A stretch of 64,000 nt of DNA from positions 1,612,001 to 1,676,000 of the forward strand of contig JAVHJL010000009.1 of NCBI GenBank assembly GCA_036971715.1. The letters run 5' to 3'. Position numbers and translations under genes: made by a program. Position 1 is the first letter of the stretch. Every line of letters begins with the position of its first letter. The notes beneath the pieces are model-generated. The model worked only from the letters and a program-made list of their open reading frames with translations. It did no database searches and was not told the DNA's origin. Source of the DNA: Arthrobotrys musiformis. Lineage: Eukaryota; Ascomycota; Orbiliomycetes; Orbiliales; Orbiliaceae. Shown one piece after another: positions 9,458-21,752 of the stretch.

Positions 9458-12337
9458 GGTCAACAAAGTGCAATAAGCCGGATATCGGTGCAGAACTTTC
9501 TAGTCAGCATCGTTAGCACCGCCCACCGATTCCTGAGCCCACCAGAACCCTCATTTCATAAGTCATATATCAAGGATCCCAGGATACCGATATATAAAGA
9601 GCCATTGACGTACCTGTACCGGATCGATGATGATGATAGTGCTGGGGGTCGAGGAAGTGATGAGAGAGGTATGAGAAAGAAAGGGATCAGAAATCCGAGT
9701 TGGTATGATGTCAAAGAAATCAGTTACCCGCTCCCAATGGATACGTTAGATAGCTTCTGTTGATAGGCAGTGGACGACTTCCACGTCCTTGCGCTTGCTA
9801 AGGCGATTGAGTAGGGCCTCCGAACATATATGAGCGGCGTGATACCAAAAGGAATTGTTAGAGAGAGAGGCTTTGCAGAGAAATAAAATGATATCCTGAA
9901 AATACAATCTTTTTCTTCTATACATCATACACCATAATACCAATGTCAATATCAAATTGGCGGCCAGGAAGCGAGCAAAGAGAGGCCAAGGGCTTGTCAA
10001 TTCCGAAATTCTGCTAGGAAGAAAATACCACGGGGATTTTGCGTTGGGGAACTAAAACGAGTGGATGTTGAAGAGAGGCGAAGGACTGGGAAGAGCGAAT
10101 GCGAATCCCAATATCCAAGGGTTCAAGAGCAACCCAAACGTCGCGGGCACTGGTTCCAGGTACCTGGGGCCAGACGGTTGTCGTAATGGAACAAGGGACT
10201 TGACGACACCTTTATATTCTGGGAAATTCAGGAGTATCTGGTTTGGGAGGCTGCACCCCAATTAACTACCCCAGATTTTTGAAACCCCCACGAGATAGGT
10301 AGCTCAGGGTCGTGTGTGTTCGGATTGCTAATTTGGTATTTTCTCCGTCTCAAATTAATTATTCGGGCTAGGGAAAAGCTTGTGAGGTGAGATAGTGATC
10401 ACGAGAGCATAGCTTAGGGCCTTAGTTGTCGAAGATGCGCAAATAGGAAACATCTATCCTCCATTCGTCGGGATGTATTCAGGGCTCTCAGATGGGCAAT
10501 AAAATTGTGGATAAAAAAAGGCTGAAAAATTTTTCCGCCTTCTTTCATTCTCATGCATTAGCTAAAGATCTTTACTATTCAAAATCAAGGAATAAAGCCC
10601 CCCGCCTTACATCACAGACTTTCGGTTTGCCGTTACGTTTACGGAATGTGCCTGTCGGGATACATGCGAGGAGGACGACAATTTTTCGGACCGATTCTCC
10701 CTTCTTTTCCGAACTAGGAGGGCTAGTCCCTGTCCATCCAATGGTCACGCACACACTCGGAACTCTAGCAAACTTGCCGAATCCCGACCCCTTGGCCAAG
10801 GCCGTTTCGTTTCTCAATTCCCATATAAAGCGACCGAGCGTGTTAATATATCGACGACGGGATAGATATAGTATTGCTGCAGATTTCTCGGAACGTACCG
10901 ACCCGCCATTAAAAGATCTTTATTAATTTTGCCTGACATCATATTATTTACTTGTGTAACATAGCCCCTCTTCGCCGTTTTCGGAAACTCGTCGGACGAG
11001 TAATCAAGCTTCGGAAAGTCCAACACTCACAACACCAACTTCAATAGATATCTAGATCCTTCACGGTCTCGAAAAGTTTTCAACGGAATTACATCGTTAT
11101 TGCATACTTCCCATCTATCTCCCATCTGAAAGCACTTGAGAAATCCCTAAGGATATTTACCGGTCTGGAACCGCTGGATCGAGCTGGAAGAATCACAGAC
11201 TAGATGATATATATATATGCGCCACTCCAAAGCGGCCACAGGATGGGACTTCTAGGATTCGGAAACCAAATTACCAGAACCACTGCACACTACCTAGGTC
11301 AGGTCAACCATGACACAGCTATTCGAACATTCCTTTAAAACGCAAATGTTCCAAAAGGCTCTAAAAGCTTCCGCCCGACGACCTTTGGGGGAATAAATCT
11401 AAAGGAAAGGCATATATATCCCCACCTTTCTCCAGAAGTCCGACGAGATTCCAAAGCGCCTCTAGTATACAAGAGCACCCCAATCACAGATGGAAATTCA
11501 AAAACATTAAAGGAATCTCATTTGTCTATTTAATTTTCTTTTTTCAGTAGTTACCCTACAAGGCCTAGCTTCTAACTATTCCCAAATTAATCAATCGTCC
11601 CGAATTCCGTGCCCCAATACCAGGTATGCATATGCACAAGCATATTATATTCTCCGGCCCGCATTATCACACATTCCATATCAACCGCGTAGCCTTACGT
11701 AGCGTTGCTACCGGGTGACGATGACTAAACTTAATTAGAACCAGACGAACCGCGCCGTTGTTACTTGGCGTATTGATTATCCGTTATCCTTCGGGGATTG
11801 ATTATAGGTGATTTCAGACCACAGTCTAGAGTAGCTAGGGTCAAAAAGGGCAAAAGATCTCAGTGCTGCCCAAAAGACCCATCTTTCAGTTTTGGTGTCA
11901 TAGTTCAGTTTACGAGGCAGCCTAGTAGATAGGGCCGGAAACGCGCCACGCTGCGGGGGTGAAACACTTTCACTGTAAACAGCCATAGCACAGGCGAGTA
12001 ATGTGGCACGGCACTACAGGTGATATCTACCCTCACGCGATCACGAACAGCCGTTTTTTTGATAGTTAGTTTTAGGCATCAACGTTACCAAACCGAGGTA
12101 TTTTTTGTAAACTCAAACATTTCCCTAACGAGACTCGAGTTAGCTCATGCACACAGTCCCTCTATTGTCACATGCCTGAGGGGAGCTTCAACGGTGTTAG
12201 TCAATTTGATTCTATGTCAATGTAATTTGGTAGATAATAATACACATGGAATAGTACCTTCGCTCCCCAGTAAAAACAGCCCTCATCGAGTCAGCGAGCT
12301 GATCAGGGTTGAGGGATAGTGTCGTTTTTGCAGCGCT
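9458..12337. other. Non-coding stretch, 2.9 kb
   Basis: Short ORFs (for example 10492-10926 + and 9746-10000 -) have no recognisable motifs, no splice partners and no codon pattern I trust. A CCAGGTACCTGG palindrome lies near 10156. Nothing else seen. Confidence 0.5.
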
Positions 12338-13672
12338 TCAACGCCGGTATCGCTCTCGACTGCGACTTCGGTGCCTTCTTCGATCCCGATCATCATACTC
12401 GGAAGAACGGTGTTTTCGATCGTAGTCCCTACCGCTATCTTTATCTTTATATCTATCCCGGTCCCTTCTGTCGCGTGACCGTTCGCGATAACTATCCCTC
12501 TCCCTTTCCCTATCCCGGCCCTTATCCCTATCCCGTCTCTCGCGGTCCCTATCGTCATCTCGATACCTTTCGCGGTCACGTTTCGATCGCGAGCTTTCTT
12601 TGTCGTCTCGATAGTCTTGATCTCTTCTATCCGACCGACTCCTGTCATCCCGGCCCTTCCAGTCTTTCTCCACATCTTTCTTTACTAAGTCTTTGCTCGA
12701 CTCTTCCTCTACCCTGTTTCCATTTTTATCGACCAAAGTAATAGGTAAATACGTTTTATCAACCCTTTGTCGACCCTTCTTGTCGCCTTTACCCCAGGCT
12801 CCGATTTCGTCTGCCCCGAGGCCCTTTGCACCTATACCCAAGAATGCGGCTCGTTTCTCAACAACCCTAGGTTTGTTTCCTGCGCCTCCGGACTTTCCTA
12901 GGCTTTCGCCTTCTTTCCAACCCATCCCTCTAAGCAATGCTGCCCCAAACTCTTCCACGGGCACAGCGGCATATTCTTCAAGAGTCGCGGCATCTGGTCG
13001 AGATGCAACATCGGCTCGATATGCGTCATCTTCATTCTGAACGAACGCCCGGTTGTCCGTCACATTCCCTGACGCGGCTGGTATCGTCAACGTACTCGCT
13101 TTCGCCTTGTCCCCAGCTAGCAAAGCCTCCATTGCAAGCTGATCCTCTGTCTTCTCAACATGTTCGGTTGCCTTTTCGCCTTCGGCATCCTCATCCTTGA
13201 CATCTGACATCGCGACATCTCCTTCGGCGATTGTCATCCCGGCCGTCGATCTCTCCACAAATTGCAGACCAACTTTCATTGGCTCGTCCCCAACAACGTC
13301 TCGTGTGTCAACCGGTTGTCCATTTTTCTGGGCTGTCGCTTCCGGAGGCAAGTATATCCCTTTCTTCTTTCGGCTTTCAGCCCGCCAATCTTTGTTTTTC
13401 AAAGCCGGTATGACCAATGTCTTCACTTCCTTCTCGCCTTCAGCTGTGACCGCACCTTTGCTCCCAAACCCGGTAACCAGCTGCACTTTGTCCCTGTGGT
13501 CATCTTTGTGGACGTCATCGTCGTCGTCATCGTAAAGAGCCGGTCCACGTTTATTCCCAGGTTTGGAAAAAGCAGACGGACCAGGCGCAGGTTTTGTTGC
13601 TGACCCACCGAAAGGTCTTTTCGAGCCGATAGAAATCGAGAATCCGCTCTTAGAAGGCGGATCCATTGTCAT
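12338..13672 (-). CDS. SPP2: Spp2-like pre-mRNA splicing factor with G-patch and RD-rich tail
   Basis: Intronless, 444 residues. The N-terminus (FSISIGSKRP, then LVTGFGSKGAV) and the IPALKNKDWRAE segment are typical of the Spp2/GPKOW family. A G-patch lies at about 240-285 (LLRGMGWKEGESLGK, then FLGIGAKGLG). Known role of the family: the G-patch docks on the DEAH helicase Prp2 and stimulates spliceosome activation in the nucleus. From about residue 345 to the end the protein is almost entirely Arg/Asp/Glu/Ser dipeptides, ending RSRSRERYRR, giving an RD/RS-like tail that budding yeast Spp2 (185 aa, from memory) lacks. Start: M1 and M3 are both possible. A KOW domain is not evident. Confidence 0.88.
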   Translation of the reverse strand: MTMDPPSKSGFSISIGSKRPFGGSATKPAPGPSAFSKPGNKRGPALYDDDDDDVHKDDHRDKVQLVTGFGSKGAVTAEGEKEVKTLVIPALKNKDWRAESRKKKGIYLPPEATAQKNGQPVDTRDVVGDEPMKVGLQFVERSTAGMTIAEGDVAMSDVKDEDAEGEKATEHVEKTEDQLAMEALLAGDKAKASTLTIPAASGNVTDNRAFVQNEDDAYRADVASRPDAATLEEYAAVPVEEFGAALLRGMGWKEGESLGKSGGAGNKPRVVEKRAAFLGIGAKGLGADEIGAWGKGDKKGRQRVDKTYLPITLVDKNGNRVEEESSKDLVKKDVEKDWKGRDDRSRSDRRDQDYRDDKESSRSKRDRERYRDDDRDRERRDRDKGRDRERERDSYRERSRDRRDRDRYKDKDSGRDYDRKHRSSEYDDRDRRRHRSRSRERYRR

Positions 13673-16600
13673 AGTGGTATAATTAGTGAACGTGGCACCT
13701 CGGAAAGTTCGTTGTTTCGAGGGTGCGTGTGCGTGTCGACGTGTGTCCTGATCCTGACGATCAAGGCCTAGGAACTTTGTATTGGCGATGTAACGTTATC
13801 TGCACGGTTATCTCTCGACCAATTAGATCATAACGCCAGAAGAACTATAGTTAGGCAGGAGCGTCCTTCCTTGGAAGCAGGGGAGGGTTGAATGAGCTTC
13901 AGGTTCTCGAGTCGGCGGTGGTGGTGGTGTCGTGATTGATGGGGAGGGAATTTGGAGCGAGGGTGGTGTTGAGTCGACGTGCTGGGTTGTTTGCGAGGCG
14001 ACGTTTGGCCTTTCCGTTTTGGAACGCAGAGGTCTTGGCATATAAAATCAAGGAAATGCAGAATTCAAGCTTGCGGAAAGCAAGCGAGGCCCTGCATTTG
14101 AACTAGTCTCGGGATACCTTCCCAAATATCAAGGCAGATGCACGTTACTCAACAGGGAAACGTAACCCCGTTTGATGGACCGAGTGGCAGGCATTTAACC
14201 AAGGGCGAGAGCCATTTTATGAGACAAGTTTTAGCAAAAGAACACTGCGCTGTTAACTCAGACCTGGGGAAAGCGCATAAGTAAAAGACGACGGCCGTTG
14301 ATCTCGTTTCAGCACCACACGAAAGCTAAGTCGTACTACTGCAAGCCATGGTCGGTTTATCTTCTAACTATCTCTAAAATATTCAAGTGTGGGTGCGTGC
14401 GAAATTATAGCGACTGCTAGCTTATGGTCGGAAATAAAAACAAGTTTGAGTTAAAATTTCCTCTCGGAATCCAGGGACAAATAGCCACTGATGTCATGCC
14501 GCAGCGATAACTATGGCTATTGGTGAAATCAACCAGAATCTGCACGCTTTGGCGCATGTGTGCTACCAGATTTAGGCCCTTGAAAGCATCCTTGAGGGAG
14601 AAAGCCCCCCAGCGTGTGGGGAATATAACGGCGGACCCAGACTTAATATAATTGTCAAAACGTATATTTGAAAAGCCTTGGCTTATTATTAATCTATTAT
14701 GAATTCACAAGCCGAATAAGACAAAACTTTAAAAAGGTTCGCTGTCTCATAGTAGTATATGCATCATAGCATACACTTTGTTTTTGGTGATAGGACGCAT
14801 ACTCCAATGCATGATGTGGTTGGGGTCTCAGGTCATGCAAGTTCCAAGGATTTGAAGTGCAACATCTCAAGAGGGAAGTTTATGACGAAATATCCGCCTC
14901 GGTTGAAAATCTAGTCTTTTGCTTAGCGTTGGCAGCGGGCTAGGTCAGAATTCGAAAACCTGCAAAACAAAATTGAAAACTTGCACATTACCCTCGAAGT
15001 TTTTAAAAAAAAAAACTATAGGGAAAAGAAATTTTAACCGCCGAAATGCCAGCTATAGTTGAGGTACCTAGGAAGACTTTCTGATCAATTGAACTATAGA
15101 ACAGCGTATTCAACGGATACAAGTGGTGTTGGTTCCGCCGGATTTCAATTCCGGGGATTTCACGATGCCGATTTGCTCCCCAAACACCAAAGCCTGCATC
15201 AAGTGCATCCGCTTTAAACAACGCATTTCGTGCCAAAAGCAATCCGAAAACCTTGCAGATTCGGAGTATCTGCCATGGTCATAGGATATATTTCGTAATT
15301 TATGAGTGGAAGGGGTGTCAGAGCGTGTGCCCAAGTTTTTCCAAAGGTTTTCCAAGGCACTGCATCTTTCGAACAAGGTATAAGTGACCCACTAAAGCCT
15401 CTTGATTGAAGATCCTTTTCCCAAGCAATCCTTCCAACCCAGGCTTCTTACTCTGCACACCAATATCAGATATTTGAAACTCAGTGAGCAAAGGAGTACC
15501 AAGTGATGAAGCTGCTTTAAACATTTTCCATCGGCACATTTGTACAATTGTGTTGCATTCTAGATTTCCAACACAGCTTTGGCCAGACCTAGGTCTCTGC
15601 ACAACCATAAGAGATGCATATCTTAACTTTCCCTCCTCCAACAATTCCCCTGTCCCCTTGTGGGTAAAACATAGGTTGGTCATGTGTGAACTCGCAGGGG
15701 CCACTTCCAGAGCCCTGCGGGACACCGCAGTATTGCAGGGCCCTTGAGGGACCAGACCGTTTCGGAAAGCTCTGGCCACGGCCATGGCATATGGTGGGAA
15801 TAAAGTTACAGAAGGATCGCCGTGGACTAAAATGTCGAACTCCCCTTTCCACTGACAGCGAAGAGCCAATCCGGAATAGTACCCTTCTTGATTCTGCATG
15901 AACACACAGTCTTTCCCTCAGTAGGTACTGATCACAGTCCCACCCATCCACACCGCCCGTTAGCGGAACATCCCTGGATGCATATCCTTCCACCCTCCAC
16001 AGCCGTTCTTGTCGCTCTGCAGCTGCAGAAGCTTCTAGCCTAGCCCAAAGGCATGCTGGTAGCTACCCGGAACCAATAGGGTTGAAGAATTTTAATATCC
16101 GTGGCGGTGTTGCAATTAGGAAAGCCACGCATAGTCGAAGGTGGCCTTCCTTTTCTCATACGAGCCGATATTGAAAATTCCCCAAAAAGATGCTCTAGCG
16201 TTCGCATTTCGCATGGGCCTCTATCTTGCAATGTTCGAACAGCTGTACATATGACTAACTATTTCCAAGGGCGGGGCTGCATACTAGATAGGTTTAGCAT
16301 TTTATTCTCAGGAAACTTGAGAAAAAGGAAAGAGTGAAAAAAAGGGTTGGATGCAAGTATCGCATGACTTTATAGTGACGAACCTGAGAGTAAAATCCGA
16401 AATCCCGTTAACCGACTGCAGAGTCCATGCATCTGATGATCGCCCAGTGGTTTTTGATCTGCTCGGTCTGAAAGTCTTATCATTTGGGGCAAAGGAATAA
16501 CCCGGGGCGATCAGGTCATCCTAACCTAGAAATGCGAAGACACTTTGGCATTGCCAACTCTTATCGATAACAAAGAGTCGATTCATGGATTTAACAAAAT

Positions 16601-19192
16601 GTTGATCGCAATTGTACAAGTTCAGGCCCAACCCAAATCCTTTAATCTTTCAAAGTCTCCTAGTGGCTAGAAGACGCCTTGGTGTCTTGTGGTTCCGGTA
16701 CGATAAAAACCCCGCAACTGGATTCCCGCCCAATGCCACGTATAGCCAACCAAACTTCTCGAATCCCTCCATCCATCCCGAGGTCTGTACGATAAGGGGC
16801 GAGGTAAAATCTCTTTCTCGCAAAAACAAGATGTGGAACTTTAGTCACATCAAAAATCTTTCTCGTCCAAAGGGGGGATGCGTTGAAGAGTGGTTGGGCT
16901 GATGCGTCTACGAGAAGGGTCGACTCCTTGAAAGGCCTCTCATCGGTTGATTCGCATTCGGTTGCTTACAAAATGTCGAAGAATGGGGTTTAACTAGTAT
17001 AGATCTGAAGGGACAACTAATCAGGCCTTGGAAGGGAAAATCTCAACTTATAACAGAGGAGAGACAATCGGAATGTCCGTAACGCAGCCACCTCCGCGAC
17101 AAGATGGAAAACGTGGGCTCCGAAAGACACGAAGATTGTGGCGGGCGTTCGGAAATACCCTTAGGGATTAATCTTCCCGGCCAAAAGAGGGGATCTTGCA
17201 ACGAACAAGCCCGTAAATGTACCACGCTTGCACAACGTTCAACCATCCATAGCTACGATTGACAGTCGTCGGCGCCGACCAACAAGTACGGGTGAGTGGC
17301 AAATCGAATTGTTTTGAAAGGTTAGTTAGTTAATGGTCAATAGTCTCTATCAAAGGCAGATCTGCAGAGGTCCTCAGTGTTTGCATGAAACCTATGTGCG
17401 GTCTGAGCCAGCCACGAAAACTAATAACCCATGCTCCGGTTCAGGTGAGAGACTATACTAGTTTTTAACAAATTCTGAGCCCAGCCGTGCGGTACTATTC
17501 CCTGTGGGTACCAGACAAAATGAATGCTTTGTACTCACTAATTACAATCACCCAAAATATATATACTTAAGTATTTATTTCGACTTGGACCCATGGAAGA
17601 TAAATTTCTGCCATGCCACAAAGGAAACAAAAGTCGCGAGCTTTGTTGCTCAGCTCTTCGCTTTCGCTGCGACACGATCTCGATATTTTGAGACCGAATG
17701 AGATTCCGATTGTTAGAAAAGGGGAAAGTGAATTACCATTTCAAACAAGTGGCGAATTTTTGGGCCAGTGGGACCCAAAACACCGCGCTAGCGCCGCGCC
17801 CTTGCTCAACAAGAAAACTCGACCGCTCAGGAATCGAAAATCGGGATGCAGAAGTCAGAAAAGAAGAAATTCTCAACCAGGGAAAAAGTGTTAGCTGAAA
17901 GAAATCTGTTACGGCAAAACAACCAATACGCCTTGCAAAAAATCTTATAGGTAACGTTATAATATCCACAACATAGTACGAAAATAACAGCAGATAGCCT
18001 CAAAAATAGAAGCAGTCGATTCTGATACTGATTGGACGCGCGTGTGCGGTTTCAACTGACCGATAAACTCTACGTACAGGAGGGCTCTGACAAAGCAAAC
18101 AGCAAAAAATGAAACCAAAATAAAAGTAATTTTTCAAAGTAAGTTCAATATATGTACTTACAAAAACGGTGTTTGTGGTATCTATCGATACTAAAAGTTC
18201 CTAAAAGCTCCACAATATCCCCCCTTTTTACCCACGGGTAATAATAGTAGTAATAGGTAAGTACAAAGTACGTACTTATATACAGTTAAATATTTCAAAA
18301 GCAACCCTTACGATACTGACACAAGGCTTGATGCTAAATAGCTACAGAAGATCTGTACTAAAATTATATACATTTGCTAGATGATGCTAATGCTGTCTAG
18401 GTACAAATCATTTCCAATATAATACTTTGATGCAAGGACAAGTATTAACCAAGTAGTTACTCACGAAGGAAACTTTAGCTCCGGAACGCCGTTATAAATT
18501 TCAAAGACCCCGTGGGGTGCGGCCAGGCCCCTCCCCCTCTTTGTCTCCTCCTATCTTTCTTCTTTTTCTTTTCTTTTCTTTCTTTTTTTCCCTTTCATTC
18601 ATAATTGGCATTCAAAGGATATCTCTGGACTCCAACATACACATGTACTTGTTTTCCAGCGGAAGGGTCAACCAACGGCAGTGAAGGGGACGAGGACCGG
18701 GAAAGAAATTGGCATGCAATTTCCCTTCTGACAGAAGATGGGATTCTTGGGATTGCGGTGTGGCAGGGTTCAGTCCGGCACCTCGAGAATCCATGTCGTG
18801 CAGCACAGCGCACCACCTGGACCAAAAGGAAACCCATTTTAGCTCCAAAGAAAGAGAAGGGAACACAGAGCACACCCCGATTGGACGTATGCAGCTCTCG
18901 ACCTCTCTAGCGTGGAGTCTTAAAAGAACCTGGTGTGCCCTTTCCCCTCCACGAGCTAGCTGCCGAAAGTTTCGTCGAAGAAATATTCGAAATGCTGTGT
19001 GTCCTGCGCTGCGAAAAGTCTTCGATCTTCTCGAACAGAAACAAGCCTAAAGGCAGCCGGACCTATGGGCCTCCCGCACATCATTCGGAGGCCGCACCTT
19101 TTCCGAGTAAGTCGATGTTTTTTTTTTTTTTCCCTCTCCCTCCGCCCTATATCCGGCCAACTGATATCTTTCACTACAAACTATGTCTACCC

Positions 19193-19211
19193 TGGTCTGG
19201 TACCCAGACCG
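19193..19211 (+). repeat. Possible family core in palindromic form
   Basis: GGTCTGGTACCCAGACC resembles the shared core but is nearly perfectly self-complementary. A 17-C plus 23-A tract directly follows and no duplication is visible. Membership in the mini-insertion family is doubtful. Confidence 0.3.
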
Positions 19212-19216
19212 CTGCT

Positions 19217-19256
19217 CCCCCCCCCCCCCCCCCAAAAAAAAAAAAAAAAAAAAAAA
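19217..19256. repeat. Adjacent homopolymers C17 and A23
   Basis: Seventeen C followed directly by 23 A, about 0.2 kb downstream of the SAM-HMG gene stop codon. Confidence 0.95.
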
Positions 19257-19462
19257 GGATAAACTTTCTTCTTTGTTGGCGACTGATTCCAAATCGCAGG
19301 CGAAGGAGGATATATCTTCCCTTTGTGGTTTTTCATTATGCTCGATAACATTTGGTTTTTGCGTTGCCGACAGTTTGGTCTTGTCAACTTTGATTGCGAT
19401 AGCATCTCTTTCATTATTAATGACAGCCATTGACTAACATATGATTTGGTGGGCTTGGATAG

Positions 19463-21752
19463 TCACGAGTGGTCTGCTCCATCACCGCTTCTCCGGGGCG
19501 GCTCTTGCATCGTTTGCTCAACCAGTGATGGAAGTTGACTTCGAGGCGATGAGGATGCTGACCCATGGCCTGGATATCCGGTACTACCACCTCCACCTCC
19601 ACCTCCACCTCCACCTCCACCTCCCCCACTCATATCTCTCGTTGGACGTTGTGTAAAGTAGCCTGACGAACCTCTCTGCGACGGACTTGGGTTTCGTAAA
19701 GGAGGGAGCGCTCGGAGGGTATTATGCGCATGCATTTGACGGCTATCACCGTCTGAAGATGTTGCCGGTGTCAGCGGGGGTACCGAGGAGCTACAACTGC
19801 TGCTCATCGAATTCTGCGTGGACAGTGTATCCGACGGGTGCAATGCGGGACGTTGTTGATGTGTGTATGACATACCCGATATACTGCCTGATCTTCTTGA
19901 ATGCTGCAACGGTGAGTCGCCAGGCGATGGCTGTCCTCTCGAATAAGACAATACTTGTTGTATATGTGGCTGATGGTTTATCTTGGGTAGCATTATCCCA
20001 TGGTCATATGGTTCGGGGTGCCCGCCTCCGTGGGGCGGCGTTGGTCGGGTCTGTTCATAATACGGTGGATGATTCGATCGACTGGGGCTATCACGGAAGG
20101 GTAACATCACGGATTCGGGTGGTCCAGACTGATACTGCCGAAGGCTATGATTACTGGCTGTTGATGCAGCATCTGAAAAAGCGATAGGGCTAACCATTTG
20201 AGAAGCTGGAGTAGACGGTTGGGTGAATGGCGAGTGATACGACTCTCGTCTCCCATGCTGAGAATATTGGCTCATAGCCATGCTTGTCGGTTGTGGATAA
20301 CTTGGGCTCCCCGCTGCATCTTGCTGTTGCTGTGTTCGAGATTGATTCGGTTGAGGAATCTGTCCTCCAGTGGGTGCGATACTAGAGCCAGGTAAGGAAC
20401 TATGCGTGGAACCTTGGGATGGAAGGCTTTCTAACTTGGGCCGTTTTCGAGGTATCTCAGTCGTAGGATTGAACGGTGCTTCTATCGAGAGCCTTGCGTA
20501 AGGTTAAATTGAAACCAAAGACCCTAATATCAGGTATAAGAGGCGACAATCCGACTTACCCCCTGCCTCTTTTGCGGCTTCTTTGCTTTTGAATTCGAGA
20601 AGGTACTGTGAATACTCTTTGAACTGGTCCGTCTTCTTATATGCAGCTAATTCTTGGTTGTAGCGATCTTTCATAACACCGGCTCTATATTCGTACTCTT
20701 CTTTCTGCTCAGAAGGCAGGACCTTCCACCGCTCTCCTACCAAACGAGCTATCTCAGTGAATGAGAGGTTTTGGCCTTTTAGTTCTTCGCGGACATCTAT
20801 TCATAGGAAAGATTTACCGACGAGTTAGTATCATGTCCACATGGCCGCAGCCTTGCGCGTACGCGCATACAGTTGTGAGACAACATCGCGGGATAGCCAC
20901 GTCGAGGCAACTCACTATTAGCGAACATCACGTATGCAGACGGCGGCTTCTCCGGCGCGTTTTCGTCAGGCTAGGTTGTTTATTAGTTGACGTTATCCAT
21001 AGAAGCATATACAGTGGCCAACGGGAATTGATATTTCCTACCCGAGGATGGCGACGGTACTTTCGCTTCGTCTGGACTACCCCCTTATAGTCAGGCCTAA
21101 AACCCCGCGGCGAGGAATTGTCGTCGGGTTCGTCACCGGCATCCTCCGAAAATGGTTGCTGGAACAGCCACGGAATCGGTTCATGTTCTGGTACACCTCT
21201 ATCCCGTGCTATAGCCCTTTGGAGAACCTTTGGAGAACCATAACGTTGATACCAGTCAGAAAAAAAGAAGAAGGGTTACTCGACAGGTAAAAACCAAACT
21301 CGGAGGGAAAAAAAACTTCGCCACAAATCGACAATGCTGATGGTTCACAGCCCATGAAGCCAACAGGTTATTGACGATAAAACACTCGATACATTTAACA
21401 ATCGCAGAAACGGCTGACGCCGTTCAAGCTTCGATCAAAAGCGGGTAGCGGGAGACATGAAACAATTGGGTGCACACCACTTACCCGACGATGCCCTAGT
21501 TTAAACCCCATATACGCTCTGTGCAGGGACAATGTTGTACGTTATTAGGGAGTTGTCTCGGAAAAGTATTTCCAACCAATTGCGATGCAACGGAAAGAGT
21601 CGACGTGAGGGAGCGGGGGATCAAGATCACACTCACAAATCCGTCTCTTGGATATCCAAAATAGTATCCCACCTGTCGAAGCCTTCCTCGATAAGGCGTC
21701 CCAGGTACTGGGACAACCCAAGTCTATCGAGGATTTCCCTGAGGTCCGACAT
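19463..21752 (-). CDS. SAM + HMG-box DNA-binding protein (six exons)
   Basis: Minus-strand exons: 21752-21637, 21518-21485 (34 nt), 21227-21042, 20970-20916, 20796-20560, 20481-19463; every junction is GT..AG and phases agree, giving 548 residues. Residues 1 to about 60 form a SAM domain (LREILDRLGLSQYL, FDRWDTILDI, FKLGHRRVLQRAI). A basic KRKYRRHPR segment leads into an HMG box at about 117-190 (PPSAYVMFAN, GQNLSFTEIARLVGERW, EEYEYRAGVMKDRYN). The C-terminal 340 residues are disordered, Ser/Pro/Gln-rich, with a run of about 14 Gly encoded by a CCACCT repeat. SAM-HMG proteins in filamentous fungi are nuclear regulators; targets cannot be told from sequence. First Met is at the start of the SAM domain, with no extension. 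Confidence 0.87.

Larger units (their letters stand above)
13673..19462. other. Long gene-poor stretch, 5.8 kb
   Basis: Several ORFs of 60-195 codons occur (largest 15318-15905 on the minus strand) but none shows a domain or sensible exon neighbours. The segment 13680-13800 should hold the promoter of the Spp2 gene. The C/A homopolymer pair lies near 19.2 kb. A lineage-specific gene cannot be excluded. Confidence 0.45.

Noticed and set aside
10492..10926. 144-codon + strand ORF
   Set aside because: No recognisable domain, no splice partners, and comparable ORFs on the other strand; treated as chance.
15589..15993. Minus-strand ORF with GVPQGSGSGP, resembling the reverse-transcriptase GxPQGSxLSP motif
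   Set aside because: No YxDD motif or other RT blocks in any frame nearby, and an overlapping longer ORF in another frame; likely coincidence.
17505..17524. TTGTCTGGTACCCACAGG on the minus strand as another mini-insertion
   Set aside because: The core has several differences and no flanking duplication was found.
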